From the NCBI GenBank assembly GCA_022376925.1, contig JAIOJX010000025.1:184511801-184575800 (forward strand): a DNA stretch of 64,000 bases. Direction: 5' to 3'. The position numbers were made by a program, and so were the translations under genes. Positions within the stretch are counted from its first letter, which is position 1. The number at the start of each line of letters is the position of its first letter. Shown here piece after piece: positions 1 through 11,416 of this stretch. The notes under the pieces are model-generated. The model was given only the letters and a program-made list of their open reading frames with translations. It was not told the origin of the DNA and made no database searches. The stretch is from Tragulus kanchil. Its lineage: Eukaryota; Chordata; Mammalia; Artiodactyla; Tragulidae.

Positions 1-388
1 TTAAAGACAAGTTCGTTCATTAAACTATGAAGACAGAGGTAGATTCTTACACACCCAAAAGTCTGAGGATTGTCCTAGGTCATATCTTCACTCACTCCTC
101 AGTTCTGCTTTCTTGAGGTTTCAGGAACAATTACAGTGCAGCCAGTAATTCCCCATCTCCTGAGGTCAGTCCTGGCTAGCTAGCGACTGCTGGAGCAATT
201 CACTCTTGCATTTTCTAAGCCAAGAATGCAGGGGGGACCATCCTGAGAGGCAGTCAAACAGAGTGGTAAAATACTAGATTGAGTCTAGCTAGGGTTGTCA
301 GAATTTCTGTCATGAATCCATATGTCGCTCTGGGGCTCCAGGCTGTTGAGAGGTAGGTCATGGACAGTTGTGCAAAAAGAAGGCCTGC
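1..388. other. Unassigned sequence
   Basis: No gene, splice-like exon or confidently recognised repeat seen. Confidence 0.4.
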
Positions 389-676
389 TGACCGGGCTTC
401 CCTGGTGGTCCAGTGGGCAAAGAGTCCGCCTTGCAGTGCAAAGGGCACTGGTTCAATCCCTGGCCCGGGAAGGTCCCACGTGCCATAGAGTGGCTGGACT
501 GGCATGTCCAACGTAAGCCAGCATTGTGGAGCGCATGCGCCCAGAGCCAGTGCTCTGCAGTCAGAGAGGCCACTGTGATGGGAGGCCCAGAGGCCAAAGA
601 ATGAAGATAGATGAAAATACAAATAACTAAAAATAAAGCTCGTAGCATGAAGTTAAAAAAAATTTTTTTTAATAAA
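389..676 (+). mobile_element. CHR-type tRNA-derived SINE, long form
   Basis: tRNA-Glu-like head (GGGCTTCCCTGGTGGTCC, B-box-like GGTTCAATCCC) with a long body and A-rich tail. Candidate target-site duplication AAAGAAGRCCT at about 376-386 and 676-687. Partly copied at 1515-1766. Confidence 0.85.
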
Positions 677-680
677 AAAA

Positions 681-1264
681 GAAGACCTCTTGGGGTCCTT
701 GGACAGGCTCCTGATAGCAGAGGCCCCCTGGAGCTGGGACCTATCTTGCTTAGTTGTGACAAGTGACCTTTTTTATCAGAGTGCTATTACAGAAAGAACC
801 ATGGGGGCTGTGGGAGCGTGGAGGTCTGGAGAGGCGTTCGGAGGAGATAGACGAGGTATTTCGTAACGCCGTCTGATGAGACATGGAGAATGCTCAAAGT
901 CTGCCGTCCCACGCTTGATCACAATCAGGCCGGGGCGAGCAGAGGCTTTGGCATCTGGTTTCATCGCCTGAGATGACCCCAGGGAGAAAGCAGATGTATG
1001 CTACAGGAGCACGGGCAGCACCCAAGGACACGCTCGACTCCTCCATCAGGGTGTGAGAGCGTGAGTGAAATTCCGCTCCAGGTGAAGGGAGGCAAGCCAA
1101 GCGGTTTTAATCTCGCCAAAGATAAAAGCTCGGCGTTCAGGGCACTGGGAAACAGGGGACCGGGCTCCAAGCCAGCCCGCGGCCGCTCTTCCTGTGATCT
1201 TGGGCAGGTCCTGGCTTGTCTGTGAGGTTCATCTCCAGCCCTGGCTTTCTGCGTGACTGCTTTT
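681..1264. other. Unassigned sequence (repeated at 1772-2355)
   Basis: Moderately CpG-rich, no recognised gene or repeat. Short ORFs on both strands lack any recognisable protein feature. Confidence 0.4.
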
Positions 1265-1497
1265 CGTTGTTCAGTCGCTCAGTCATGTCCGGCTCTTTGC
1301 GCCCCACGGACAGCAGCACTCCAGTCTGCCCTGTCCTCCGCTGTCTCCCCGAGTTTGCTCAGGTTCGTGTTCATTGAGTCAGGATGCCCCCCAGCCAGCT
1401 CATCCTCTGCCGCCCTCTCCTCCTCTTCAGTCTTCCTCCGCATCCGGGTCTTTTCCAAGGAGTCAGCTCTTCACAACAGGTTGTCATAGTCCTGGCA
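1265..1497 (-). mobile_element. BovB LINE 3' end, copy A
   Basis: Antisense BovB tail, recognisable from GTTGTTCAGTCGCTCAG and TCTTTTCCAAGGAGTCAGC; cut at the D1 junction. Confidence 0.85.
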
Positions 1498-1514
1498 GCT
1501 TCATGGACATGCCA

Positions 1515-1766
1515 ACGTCCGCCTTGCAGTGAAAGGCACTGGTTCAATCCCTGGCCCGGGAAGGTCCCACGTGCCATAGAGTGGCTGGACTGGCATGTCC
1601 AACGTAAGCCAGCATTGTGGAGCGCATGCGCCCAGAGCCAGTGCTCTGCAGTCAGAGAGGCCACTGTGATGGGAGGCCCAGAGGCCAAAGAATGAAGATA
1701 GATGAAAATACAAATAACTAAAAATAAAGCTCGTAGCATGAAGTTAAAAAAAATTTTTTTTAATAA
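1515..1766 (+). mobile_element. CHR-type SINE, head-truncated D1 copy
   Basis: Copy of the SINE at 389-676 lacking the first 30 bp because the duplication junction cuts it. Confidence 0.8.
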
Positions 1767-2355
1767 AAAAAGAAGACCTCTTGGGGTCCTTGGACAGGCT
1801 CCTGATAGCAGAGGCCCCCTGGAGCTGGGACCTATCTTGCTTAGTTGTGACAAGTGACCTTTTTTATCAGAGTGCTATTACAGAAAGAACCATGGGGGCT
1901 GTGGGAGCGTGGAGGTCTGGAGAGGCGTTCGGAGGAGATAGACGAGGTATTTCGTAACGCCGTCTGATGAGACATGGAGAATGCTCAAAGTCTGCCGTCC
2001 CACGCTTGATCACAATCAGGCCGGGGCGAGCAGAGGCTTTGGCATCTGGTTTCATCGCCTGAGATGACCCCAGGGAGAAAGCAGATGTATGCTACAGGAG
2101 CACGGGCAGCACCCAAGGACACGCTCGACTCCTCCATCAGGGTGTGAGAGCGTGAGTGAAATTCCGCTCCAGGTGAAGGGAGGCAAGCCAAGCGGTTTTA
2201 ATCTCGCCAAAGATAAAAGCTCGGCGTTCAGGGCACTGGGAAACAGGGGACCGGGCTCCAAGCCAGCCCGCGGCCGCTCTTCCTGTGATCTTGGGCAGGT
2301 CCTGGCTTGTCTGTGAGGTTCATCTCCAGCCCTGGCTTTCTGCGTGACTGCTTTT

Positions 2356-2730
2356 CGTTGTTCAGTCGCTCAGTCATGTCCGGCTCTTTGCGCCCCACGG
2401 ACAGCAGCACTCCAGTCTGCCCTGTCCTCCGCTGTCTCCCCGAGTTTGCTCAGGTTCGTGTTCATTGAGTCAGGATGCCCCCCAGCCAGCTCATCCTCTG
2501 CCGCCCTCTCCTCCTCTTCAGTCTTCCTCCGCATCCGGGTCTTTTCCAAGGAGTCAGCTCTTCACAACAGGTTGTCATAGTCCTGGAGCTTCAGCTTCGC
2601 GATCAGTCCTTCCAGTGACTGTTCAGGGTTGATTTCCTTTAGGATGGACTGGTTTGATCTTCTTGCCGTCCAAGCGATTCTCAAGAGTCTCCTCCAACAT
2701 CATAACTCGAAAGCATCAATTCTTCAGCAT
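2356..2730 (-). mobile_element. BovB LINE 3' end, copy B
   Basis: Same BovB fragment as 1265-1497 but continuing about 140 bp further (GACTGGTTTGATCTTCTTGCC, CATCAATTCTTCAGC). It is the natural, uncut version. Confidence 0.85.
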
Positions 2731-3653
2731 AGAGCTTATCTGAGATAAGATGCTATAGAGGCCATGATTGCTGTTCACCAAATCAATTCCAGTTCTTTGC
2801 CTAGCATGCCCCGAGCCCCCTGGCCACGGTGGTGCTGGCTGTGCACGTGTGTGAATTGTGAGGGAGACATCCCAGCCACATCCTCCAACACGAGACCCTC
2901 CAGAACTCTCCCTTCTGGTTCGGGGGCCAGCAGCCTGCGAGGTGGTGGCTGACCATCAGCCTGTGTTCCTTGCCAGCCAGTGATGGACAGGTGGCACAAA
3001 CAAGGCAAAGCCATGGTTGTTTCACTGAGATCTGGGGCTGTTAGGAGGACACCATCTAGACTGAGATGACTGATATTCATTCTTTTCCTTTCCTGGGTTT
3101 TGATGATGCCTGTCCTTCTCTCTGAGGCCTGCATCCTCACTCGTCCTCACCTCTACCGTCAGCTCAGAGCATTGTAGAAAAACCTTATCTTTATCATTCT
3201 TTCCTCTGTAGCTGTTTGCTCTCCTCTGCCCTCTGATGAGCGCAAGGCCAATCCACCCTCCCCCTTCCAGGCAGCAGATAAACATGAGTTTCCACCATCT
3301 TCCAGAGACAAGTGGGGGGTTGTTATCCGCCTGGCACTGTGGCCAGAAAAATCGAAGTCCACACAGGGCCTACTGCTGCCGTAAGCCCCTGCCCTGATCA
3401 TTTTGTTTCCCTTTTTCTGTAGTTCTTTTCTCCTGATTTATGTCTCTCTTCCTCCTGGCTTCAAACTCCCTGTGACTCACATAGTCCTGCATTCTCGTAT
3501 CACCAAACACATCCACATTCTTTGACTCTTCAAAGGAAGTTTCTTTACCGCATATAACAGCTGAGACTGGACTTCCGCAATGGCCCCTAGCAACACCCAA
3601 TCAAGGGCTGCAGTTTTGGACGACAGAGAGGAGTGAAGAGAAAGAAAGAAAAC
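2731..3653. other. Unassigned sequence
   Basis: Nothing gene-like recognised. Possibly contains old degraded repeats that cannot be named by eye. Confidence 0.4.
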
Positions 3654-3888
3654 GGACTTCCCTGGTGGTCCGGTGGGTAAAGAGTCCACCTCGCAGTGCA
3701 AGGGGCACTGGTGCAATCCCTGGCCCAGGAGGCTCCCACGTGCAGAGGAGCAGCTAGACCGGCGTGTCCATGTAAAAGCCAGTGCTCTGAAGCGCACGTG
3801 CCCAGAGCCTGTGCTCTGCAACGAGAGAGGCCACTGCCACAGGAAGCCCACACAGGCCAAAGAATAAAGATGGATGAAAATAAATGAT
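3654..3888 (+). mobile_element. CHR-type SINE, long form
   Basis: Head GGACTTCCCTGGTGGTCCGG, body ending CCAAAGAATAAAGATGGATG; same structure as the element at 389. Confidence 0.85.
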
Positions 3889-4070
3889 GACTTACTTAGA
3901 GGCCAAAAAAAAGAAAATTAAAAGGGAAAAAAAGGAAACAGAAGAGTGAGAGGTTGGGGTTGTGACCAGAGTGTCTAGCACTGCGAGCGTGCCCTCTGGG
4001 CGGATGAGCAGGGGCGAGAGCTCTTCCCGTGCGCTGAGGGCCCAGTGGGGTTTTCAGAGTGGGGCTAGCG

Positions 4071-4290
4071 GGGCTTCCCTGGTGGTCCAACAGTTAAGAA
4101 TCTGCCTTGCAAGGCGGGGATGTGGGTTTGATCACTGGTCAGGGAACTGAAATCCCAAGGGCCTGTTCCCGCAGCTCCCGAGCCCTCACCCCTCAGCCAG
4201 AGCGCCCATGCACTGCAGTGGAAGACCCCGCATGATGCAACCAGATCCCAAGTGGCGCAGCGAAGAGCCAGCACAGCCGAATAAATCACG
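4071..4290 (+). mobile_element. CHR-type SINE
   Basis: Head GGGCTTCCCTGGTGGTCC, internal GGGTTTGATCACTGG, tail with GCACAGCCGAATAAATCAC. Confidence 0.82.
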
Positions 4291-4329
4291 CAAGGGGGGC
4301 CAGCGACCGTCGTGAAAACGGTGGAAGAT

Positions 4330-4900
4330 GGGGATGTGGTCAAGAAGGAGGAGGGTTGAGCGCGTCTGGGGCACAATACGCCCTAAGTCACGCCTGGGAG
4401 TGCATGCCGGGGGTCTGACGCTGCCTGCTGGATATGAAGAGGCTGAGGACCTGGGGGCGCAGGCATGGCATGGGGGTCGTGTGGGCCTGGAACTCACCCA
4501 GGATGGTGGCCGCGGGGCCTGGGTGGGGAGGAGGGCCGGGAGCCGGGGGGAAGCCTTCCGTGAGCGCGGGGATCCGGTGGGGTGCGGGGGGCTTGGAGGA
4601 TGACAAAGGCAGAGCAGCATCCGGTGAGCAGCGTGCACTCCAGAGGCACGTCCCCTTAGACCGGGGACAGCGGCGGTGGCGCCGTGGCCAGGAGAGGAGC
4701 CCGCGCGGCAGCGGGAAAGAGCAGCTCTCCCTGCACAGGCCCGCGCGCGGGGCTGGCTCGGGCCTCCGTGGACCGGCAGCGAGGAGGAGGGTGGGGCGGG
4801 GGAGCAGGCGCGGGCGGCTCCCCACCTCCCCGGGCCCAGGAGAGGGCGGGGGCAGGAGCTCGTGGGAAACTCGTCAGGGGACTGGTCCCCAAGGCTGACG
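4330..4900. other. CpG-rich unique segment
   Basis: High G+C with frequent CpG (densest at 4640-4760). Long ORFs on both strands are composition effects and I see no known protein. May be an orphan CpG island. The last 160 bp recur at 5873-6020. Confidence 0.45.
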
Positions 4901-4987
4901 TCAGCTTGCTTCACCCACGGGAGAAACAGGGATGGCATGCAGTTCTGAATTCAGTCTCGAGGGAGGAGGGCGTGCCCTTGGCATGAA

Positions 4988-5104
4988 CGCTGTTGTCGTT
5001 TAACCACTCAGTCGTGTCTGACTCTTTGGGACCCCATAGACTGCAGCCCGCCGGGCTCCGCTGCCCATGGGATTTCCCCGGCAAGAATTCTGGAGTGGGC
5101 TGGG
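4988..5104 (-). mobile_element. Bov-A type SINE fragment, copy A
   Basis: Antisense Bov-A: GTTGTCGTTTAACCACTCAG, ACTGCAGCCCG, ending GGAGTGGGCTGGGG. Confidence 0.8.
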
Positions 5105-5200
5105 GTGGGAAGTAGGAGGGAGGTTCAGGAAGGAGGCGACATATGTGGACCTATGGCTGATTCACGTGGGCAGAAACCAACACAATCTCACAAAGCAGAA

Positions 5201-5392
5201 AGTGAAAGTGTTAGTTGCTCAGTCACGTCTGACTCTCTGTGATTCTGTGGACGGTGGCCCCCCAGGCTCCCCTGTCCATGGCATTCTCCAGGCAAGAATG
5301 CTGGCGTGGGTTGCCATTTCTTTCCCGTGGGGATCTTCCTGATCCAGGGACGGAGCCCGAGGCTCCTGCCTGGCAGGAGGACTCTTTGCCCC
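5201..5392 (-). mobile_element. Bov-tA SINE, copy A
   Basis: Antisense Bov-tA: AGTGAAAGTGTTAGTTGCTC at the left, tRNA-derived head GATCCAGGGACGGAGCC at the right. Confidence 0.85.
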
Positions 5393-5872
5393 TGGCCCCC
5401 GCAGAGGCTCCATGAACAATATGGTGGAGCCAAAGAAGCCGAAGGTCGTCAGCCGACTGCCCTCCCCGAGCAGCTTCCTTGAAGGAGGTCCGGGAGGCCG
5501 CCCCCACTGCTCAAGGCAGGATGGAAACGGCAGGGGTTTCTGCACCCGGACCTGAGCCAGCTGTCAGAGACGGCGCCACAGGAAGCTGTCTCCCCCGACG
5601 AGACCAGACCGAGGCCCCAGACGTTTTCAAGTGTCTCCTCTCAAGGTGAATACCAGCCAAGCAGCAAAGACCAGGGGATAGTGTCCCCTTCCGACCAAAC
5701 CCGCTGCTTCCGCGGACGCCACGGGGTTGAAACAGTCGAGAAGGACAGGACAGGAGACCACTGGACCGAAACACCAGAGCCTTCGTGAGATTTTTGTCGG
5801 TGGTTACCTGCCTGGGGGATCTGACTACAAGTCCACAGGAGACACCCTGGGGCACTGAAGAAATGGCATCGC
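5393..5872. other. Unassigned sequence (repeated at 6523-7002)
   Basis: No recognised gene or repeat. ORF-like stretches on the minus strand lack recognisable domains. Confidence 0.4.
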
Positions 5873-6117
5873 ACAGGCCCGGGCTGGCTGGGCCTCCGTG
5901 GACCGGCAGCGAGGAGGAGGGTGGGGCGGGGGAGCAGGCGCGGGCGGCTCCCCACCTCCCCGGGCCCAGGAGAGGGCGGGGGCAGGAGCTCGTGGGAAAC
6001 TCGTCAGGGGACTGGTCCCCAAGGCTGACGTCAGCTTGCTTCACCCACGGGAGAAACAGGGATGGCATGCAGTTCTGAATTCAGTCTCGAGGGAGGAGGG
6101 CGTGCCCTTGGCATGAA

Positions 6118-6234
6118 CGCTGTTGTCGTTTAACCACTCAGTCGTGTCTGACTCTTTGGGACCCCATAGACTGCAGCCCGCCGGGCTCCGCTGCCCATGG
6201 GATTTCCCCGGCAAGAATTCTGGAGTGGGCTGGG
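6118..6234 (-). mobile_element. Bov-A type SINE fragment, copy B
   Basis: D2 copy of 4988-5104. Confidence 0.8.
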
Positions 6235-6330
6235 GTGGGAAGTAGGAGGGAGGTTCAGGAAGGAGGCGACATATGTGGACCTATGGCTGATTCACGTGGG
6301 CAGAAACCAACACAATCTCACAAAGCAGAA

Positions 6331-6522
6331 AGTGAAAGTGTTAGTTGCTCAGTCACGTCTGACTCTCTGTGATTCTGTGGACGGTGGCCCCCCAGGCTCC
6401 CCTGTCCATGGCATTCTCCAGGCAAGAATGCTGGCGTGGGTTGCCATTTCTTTCCCGTGGGGATCTTCCTGATCCAGGGACGGAGCCCGAGGCTCCTGCC
6501 TGGCAGGAGGACTCTTTGCCCC
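6331..6522 (-). mobile_element. Bov-tA SINE, copy B
   Basis: D2 copy of 5201-5392. Confidence 0.85.
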
Positions 6523-7002
6523 TGGCCCCCGCAGAGGCTCCATGAACAATATGGTGGAGCCAAAGAAGCCGAAGGTCGTCAGCCGACTGCCCTCCCCGAG
6601 CAGCTTCCTTGAAGGAGGTCCGGGAGGCCGCCCCCACTGCTCAAGGCAGGATGGAAACGGCAGGGGTTTCTGCACCCGGACCTGAGCCAGCTGTCAGAGA
6701 CGGCGCCACAGGAAGCTGTCTCCCCCGACGAGACCAGACCGAGGCCCCAGACGTTTTCAAGTGTCTCCTCTCAAGGTGAATACCAGCCAAGCAGCAAAGA
6801 CCAGGGGATAGTGTCCCCTTCCGACCAAACCCGCTGCTTCCGCGGACGCCACGGGGTTGAAACAGTCGAGAAGGACAGGACAGGAGACCACTGGACCGAA
6901 ACACCAGAGCCTTCGTGAGATTTTTGTCGGTGGTTACCTGCCTGGGGGATCTGACTACAAGTCCACAGGAGACACCCTGGGGCACTGAAGAAATGGCATC
7001 GC

Positions 7003-7445
7003 CAAAGAAATCCCGGGCCAAGCGTGCTAGGCCCTCTGGTGGCCCAACGGATGGAGGAACTCCTGAGTCTGGCCCTCGCAGCGGGGACACCGGCTTCCAA
7101 AGCTGGGTCACCCTCCAGAGGGTGCATTTCCTGGGCGTCGTCCATCCATGGCCTGGGGAGGTGAGAGCCAGGGAAGAGCCCCCCCGGCGCTCCTCTTAGA
7201 GAGCAAAGCAGGAGACACGGCTCGGGCTGAGCCGGGGCGTCACCCTCCCGCCCGCGGACTCCGCTGGCGCCCGGTGCCTCTGACAGGCGCTGGTGTGGCC
7301 TGGTCGTCCCTTTTCTGATGGAAGCTGTAACCAGCGGTCTTATACCAACTCCGAGGCAGCAGGCTGCCCGACAGGGAGGGATCCAAGAGGCCCAGAAGAA
7401 GCACAGGGGAAAACTGCCATCTTTCATTCTTTTTCACTCACCTCA
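7003..7445. other. Unassigned sequence
   Basis: Unique-looking, moderately CpG-rich; no gene recognised. Confidence 0.4.
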
Positions 7446-7506
7446 GGGCTTTGGGGATTATGGCTCCCCAGCCAGGGATTGAACCAAGATCAACCCGGTC
7501 CATCAT

Positions 7507-7822
7507 AAAGGAAATCAGCCTTGACTATGCACCGGAAGGACGGATGCTGAAGCCGATGCTGCAATCCTCTGACCACCTGATGCGAAGAGCCGACTCATTG
7601 GAAAAGACCCTGATGCTGGGAAAGCCTGAGGGCAGGAGGAGATGGGGGCGACGGAAGCCCAGATGATTGAGATGAGAGGGTGAGGTGGTCCATGGGATCA
7701 CTGACTCGATGGATGTGAGTTGGAGACGCTCCGGGAGATGGTGAGGGACAGGGAAGCCTGGAGTGCTGCCGTCCCTAGGGTCACAGAGTCGGACACAGCT
7801 GAGAGACTGAGCAACAACAGCA
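7507..7822 (+). mobile_element. BovB LINE 3' end
   Basis: Sense BovB: GACGGATGCTGAAGC, AGCCGACTCATTGGAAAAG, CTCCGGGAGATGGTGAGGG, ending GAGACTGAGCAACAACA. A short antisense CHR-like scrap (CCAGCCAGGGATTGAACC) lies just before, at about 7450-7495. Confidence 0.88.
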
Positions 7823-7993
7823 CCTGGACAGCCAGCGCGCAGAGTCCCAAGCCCTGGCTGCCAGGGGATTCCCCACAGCTGCAGCCTTTGACAACTCAAT
7901 ATTGCAAATGAAATACACCAGTAATTCTACCGTGCTCTGAGAACAACAAGTCCAGCCCATGCCTCAAGGAAAGGGAATTCAAGCTCCACTCCC

Positions 7994-8111
7994 GGGGAAT
8001 TCCACCATGGCCCAGTGGTTAGGACTCCGCACGTTCGTTGCTGTGGGCCAGGGTTCAATGCCAGGTCAGGGAACTAAGATCCCACAAGCTCCACGTCACA
8101 GCCAAAAAGAA
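7994..8111 (+). mobile_element. CHR-type SINE, short form
   Basis: GGGGAATTCC head, CCCAGTGGTTAGGACTCCGC, AACTAAGATCCCACAAGC, A-rich end. Confidence 0.85.
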
Positions 8112-8360
8112 GTTCCACCACTCGACAAGGGAAATAGCAAAGAACTGGTAGACACACCATCACAGTTGCTATCATTACAATCTGATCAAATGTTTCTGAA
8201 GCATCGTAGGTCTGAAAGACAGATCTAAAGATGATCAGCATTACTAGCAGAGTTTAGTACTTAGCAAGTAGCAAGTTTTCAAGTTTCCTAGAAATAAAAT
8301 CATTACCTAAAAGTTAGCAGAGTTTCTGTTCACCAAAAGCAAAAAGAAAATATATCTTCT

Positions 8361-8445
8361 TTTCTTTCTTTGGCCACACAGCATGACTTGTGGAATCTTG
8401 AACCCAGACCCTCAACAGTGAAAACTGTAGACAGCCAGGGAATTC
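8361..8445 (-). mobile_element. CHR-type SINE fragment
   Basis: Diverged antisense fragment: TTTGGCCACACAGCATG to AGCCAGGGAATTC. Confidence 0.65.
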
Positions 8446-8449
8446 ATCT

Positions 8450-8612
8450 AAATAAATATAAATTAGGAGTTTGGGGTGAGCAGATACAAATTCCTACATA
8501 TAAACTAGAAAAACAATAAGGTCCTACTATATAGCATAAGGAACAGTATTCAACATCTGTAACAAACTATAATGGAAAAAAATCTGAAAAAGATCATAAT
8601 AAATAAATACAT
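8450..8612 (+). mobile_element. L1 LINE 3' end
   Basis: Ruminant L1 3' UTR text: TAAATTAGGAGTTTGGGGTG, AATAAGGTCCTACTATATAGC, ending in an A-rich tail. Confidence 0.8.
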
Positions 8613-8659
8613 TCATATGTTGAAGCTCTGAACCAAGATGTGACTAAGACTGTCTAACA

Positions 8660-8985
8660 TTTGTGCTGTTGGAACACAATATCACAGACTGAGTAGTTTA
8701 TAAACCACAGAACTGTATTTCTCACAGTTTCTAGATATGAACGAATCCAAAGCTAAATCCTCAACATTAGTAGCAGAGGTTATCTAGGTTTCTAGAAACA
8801 AAATTATTGGGAAGTTCCAAATCAAGGCACCAGCATGGTGGAGTTTTGCTGAGCGCTCTCTTCCTGGTTTATAGTGAGGGCTTTCTCACTGAATCCTCAC
8901 ATGGCCATGGCGAGAAGAGTTAGAAAGTCTTGGGTTAATTCCATTTACGGGGACTCCACCCGCCAACTTTAACAGTACAACAGCC
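8660..8985 (-). repeat. Old mammalian interspersed repeat (family not resolved)
   Basis: Typical text of a widespread old repeat (ATCACAGACTGAGTAGTTTA, TCTTCCTGGTTTATAG, TCCTCACATGGCCATGG). I cannot name the subfamily. Related pieces are at 9731-9990 (opposite strand), 11341-11408 and 58735-59245. Confidence 0.5.
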
Positions 8986-9450
8986 AGTTGTTTTGCCAGC
9001 GGAACTGAGCTGATTTAAGAAAAGCGAGGGGAATTGTGTTTGGAATATAGAAACGAGGGTGTGCCCAACAAATCCAGAGAACAAGGAAGAGGAGCTTGCT
9101 TTTATCGGGGAAGAGGGGTGTTTGGGAAAGGCTGTTACAACTATTGCAACTAAAGAGTCCAGGGGAAGAGTAGGGAGTGCAGCCCAGAGTGTGGCGGCCC
9201 CTCACTGGTCGGGCTGCTACAGTCTCTGGCTGGCTGAACGATCATCTGCTGGAGAGAAGTTTTCTTCTTCCTGCCTGGTGGTAAAGTAGGTGACATCTTC
9301 CTGTCTGAGACACAGGCGTGGGTTCCCTTCCTTTTGGGGGTTGTTGACAATGCGTGGTCTCTCCTGATTTCAATTTCAGCTCAGGATTCTTGAATTAATT
9401 CCATAACCCTCATTACCTCCCAACTCCATCACGTTGGGAGTCAAAATTCC
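8986..9450. other. Unassigned sequence
   Basis: No gene or clear repeat recognised. Confidence 0.35.
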
Positions 9451-9632
9451 TTTTTCAGTCTTTATTTGGCTGTGCTTGTTCTAGTTGTAGCACATGGGAT
9501 CTTTGATCTTCACTGAGATATGTGAGTTCTAAGGTGTGGCATATGGGATCTAGTTCCCTGACCAGGGATTGAACCTGGTCCCCTGCATTGGGAGCCTGGA
9601 GTCTTGGCCACCTGTGCAACTGGGAAAGTCCC
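9451..9632 (-). mobile_element. CHR-type SINE
   Basis: Antisense: TTTATTTGGCTGTGC, GACCAGGGATTGAACC, CTGGGAAAGTCCC. Confidence 0.8.
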
Positions 9633-9730
9633 AGGAGTTAACATTTCAGCATAGGAATTTTGGTAAAGAGACAAACATGCACGCCACAGGAGCCTTCAGA
9701 GAGGCAACTGAGGTTAAGTTAGGTCATAAG

Positions 9731-9990
9731 AGTGGGATCCTAATCCAATATGACTGGGGTTTTTATAAGAAGAAGAGGAGATTGATCAAGGATGCTCACA
9801 CACGGAGGAAAGCTGCACACCATGGAGAGAGCATCCAGAGAAGCCAACCTGCCCTCACCTCAATCTTGGAGGGCGGGTCTTGATCTCAGCTGGAAAACCG
9901 CCAGAATTGTGAGGACATAAATTTCTGTTGTTTACATCACCCATGTTGTGCTGCTCCACCGTGGCAGCCTGAGTTGGCTAACACATACAA
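9731..9990 (+). repeat. Old mammalian interspersed repeat
   Basis: GTGGGATCCTAATCCAATATGAC, AATTTCTGTTGTTTACATCACCC, TTGGCTAACACATA: same family as 8660-8985 in the opposite orientation. Confidence 0.5.
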
Positions 9991-10008
9991 TATATCCAGA
10001 ATGCAGGC

Positions 10009-10227
10009 GTGCTGAGGCGCTTCAGTCACGTCTGACTGTTTGAGACCCCACGGACCGTAGCCCACCAGGCTCCTCTGTCCGTGGGACTCTCCAGGCAAGA
10101 ATAGTGGAGTGGGTGGCTATGCCCCGCTCCGGGGGATCTTCCTGACCCAGGGATCAAAGCCACGTCTCTTACGTCTCCTGCACTGGCAGGCAGGTTCTTC
10201 ACCCACTAGGGCCACCTGGAAAGCCCA
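10009..10227 (-). mobile_element. Bov-tA SINE
   Basis: Antisense Bov-tA from CGCTTCAGTCACGTCTGAC through the tRNA-derived head (GGGATCAAAGCC) to CACCTGGAAAGCCC. Confidence 0.87.
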
Positions 10228-10239
10228 TTTAGATAAATG

Positions 10240-10480
10240 GATAGAAAAAGAAAGTAAACTATTGATTGATAGGGGGTGAGGAGCAGGGGAATGTGGGCTG
10301 ATTGATTAATGGGTAATGTGCATTTTTCTGGGGTGATGAAAAAGTAGAGAGCTAAAAAGATTTATTAGAAACTTGAGAGCTGGTGGTCACACGGCATTGT
10401 GGATACACTAACATCACTGAGTTCTACACTTTAAAGTGATTCATTGCATGTGGCATGAGTTTCACCTCAGCTGAAAGCAC
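10240..10480 (+). mobile_element. L1 LINE 3' region (old)
   Basis: Text typical of old L1 3' ends: CATTGTGGATACACTAAC, CACTTTAAAGTGATTC. Scraps of similar L1 3' sequence continue at 10490-10560. Confidence 0.5.
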
Positions 10481-10619
10481 ACGAATGCACAGACCCAGAA
10501 AGTAGAACAGTGGCGGCCGGTGACTGGGAAGGGAAAATGAGGAGCTACGGGTTGATAGATCCAATTTGGTTTTAATTTGGAAAGATGAGAAAGTTCTAGA
10601 GATGGATGGTAGTAACATT

Positions 10620-10846
10620 CTGGCCACCAGATGCAAAGAACTGCTGATTTTGTGGTACTTTGGAAAAGCCCTGATGCTGGGAAAGAGGGAAGGCAGGAGA
10701 GGGGGGTGGCAGAGGAAGAGACGGCTGGCGAGCACCGCCGACTGGGCGGACGTGAGTTTGAGGCGAGAGTGAACGACAGCGGAGCCGGCGCTGTCGCCCG
10801 TGAGGCCACAGAGTCAGAAATGGCTCCGTGACTCATCGACAATAAC
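10620..10846 (+). mobile_element. BovB LINE 3' end
   Basis: Diverged sense BovB: GGCCACCAGATGCAAAG, AAAGCCCTGATGCTGGGAAAG, ending GACTCATCGACAATAACA. Confidence 0.8.
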
Positions 10847-11340
10847 AGATGGTAGCACAGTGTGAACAGACTTAGTGCCACGAATCTGCTCACTTTTAAA
10901 TGACCTAAATGGAGGATTTGGGGTTATGCATACTTTACCATATTTTTTTTTAATTTAACTACAATCTTGTGTTTATCAAAGAAACCTTAAAGTGAAAAGT
11001 TGAGCCACATACCCTCCACTGTCTCCTCAACGTTTCTGTAAACCTGAAAGTGTTCTAAAGAGTAAAGTCTATTTTAAAAAGCTAGTCAAGTCTCAGTTGG
11101 GAGAAGGTATTTGCCACACACATCTCAGCAGCAGAGAGAAAGAGGAGGTGGGAGGGAGAAGGAGGGAGTCTGAAATGAATGAAAAGAGAAGTCAGAGAAA
11201 AATTAGACTGCGGCAGGCCTGCGGGCGGTCTTTATTCACCTTCTCCCGTCCTTAGGCTCATCACTGACTTTCTTCTAACCTTACACAAGTGTTTTTCAGA
11301 CTGAACTTCAACTAGGCCCCTTCCAACCAGACCCCTCCTG
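10847..11340. other. AT-rich stretch with probable old LINE scraps
   Basis: 10850-11090 resembles old L1 3' sequence (AAAGTGTTCTAAAGAGTAAAG). The remainder to 11340 is unassigned. Confidence 0.35.
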
Positions 11341-11408
11341 CACTAGTTCTCTATTACTGCTATAACAAAGTACCACAAAATCAGCAGCTCAAAATAATAC
11401 AGTTTATT
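11341..11408 (-). repeat. Fragment of old interspersed repeat
   Basis: GCTATAACAAAGTACCAC motif of the family seen at 8660-8985. D3 starts within it and repeats it at 12452. Confidence 0.45.
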
Positions 11409-11416
11409 ATGATGGT

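Larger units (their letters stand above)
424..2588. repeat. Tandem duplication D1 (offset 1091)
   Basis: 424-1497 is repeated at 1515-2588. The body is identical by eye over long stretches. Copy A stops mid-BovB at 1497 and jumps back into the CHR-type SINE. The first 30 bp of copy B differ by small indels (for example GAAAGG for GCAAAGGG). One of 16 duplications with about 1.1-kb period. Confidence 0.93.
4740..7002. repeat. Tandem duplication D2 (offset 1130)
   Basis: 4740-5872 is repeated at 5873-7002. The opening of copy B is a shortened, indel-rich version of the CG-rich opening of copy A, after which the copies agree. Copy A breaks off after GAAATGGCATCG at 5872; copy B continues into unique sequence at 7003. 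Confidence 0.93.

Noticed and set aside
389..480. tRNA genes within SINE heads
   Set aside because: The A/B-box-like text belongs to tRNA-derived SINE heads with SINE bodies and tails; no cloverleaf-competent standalone tRNA seen.
4186..4938. 250-codon minus-strand ORF
   Set aside because: Starts from CpG-rich DNA and ends inside a CHR-type SINE; Pro/Ser/Arg-rich shadow.
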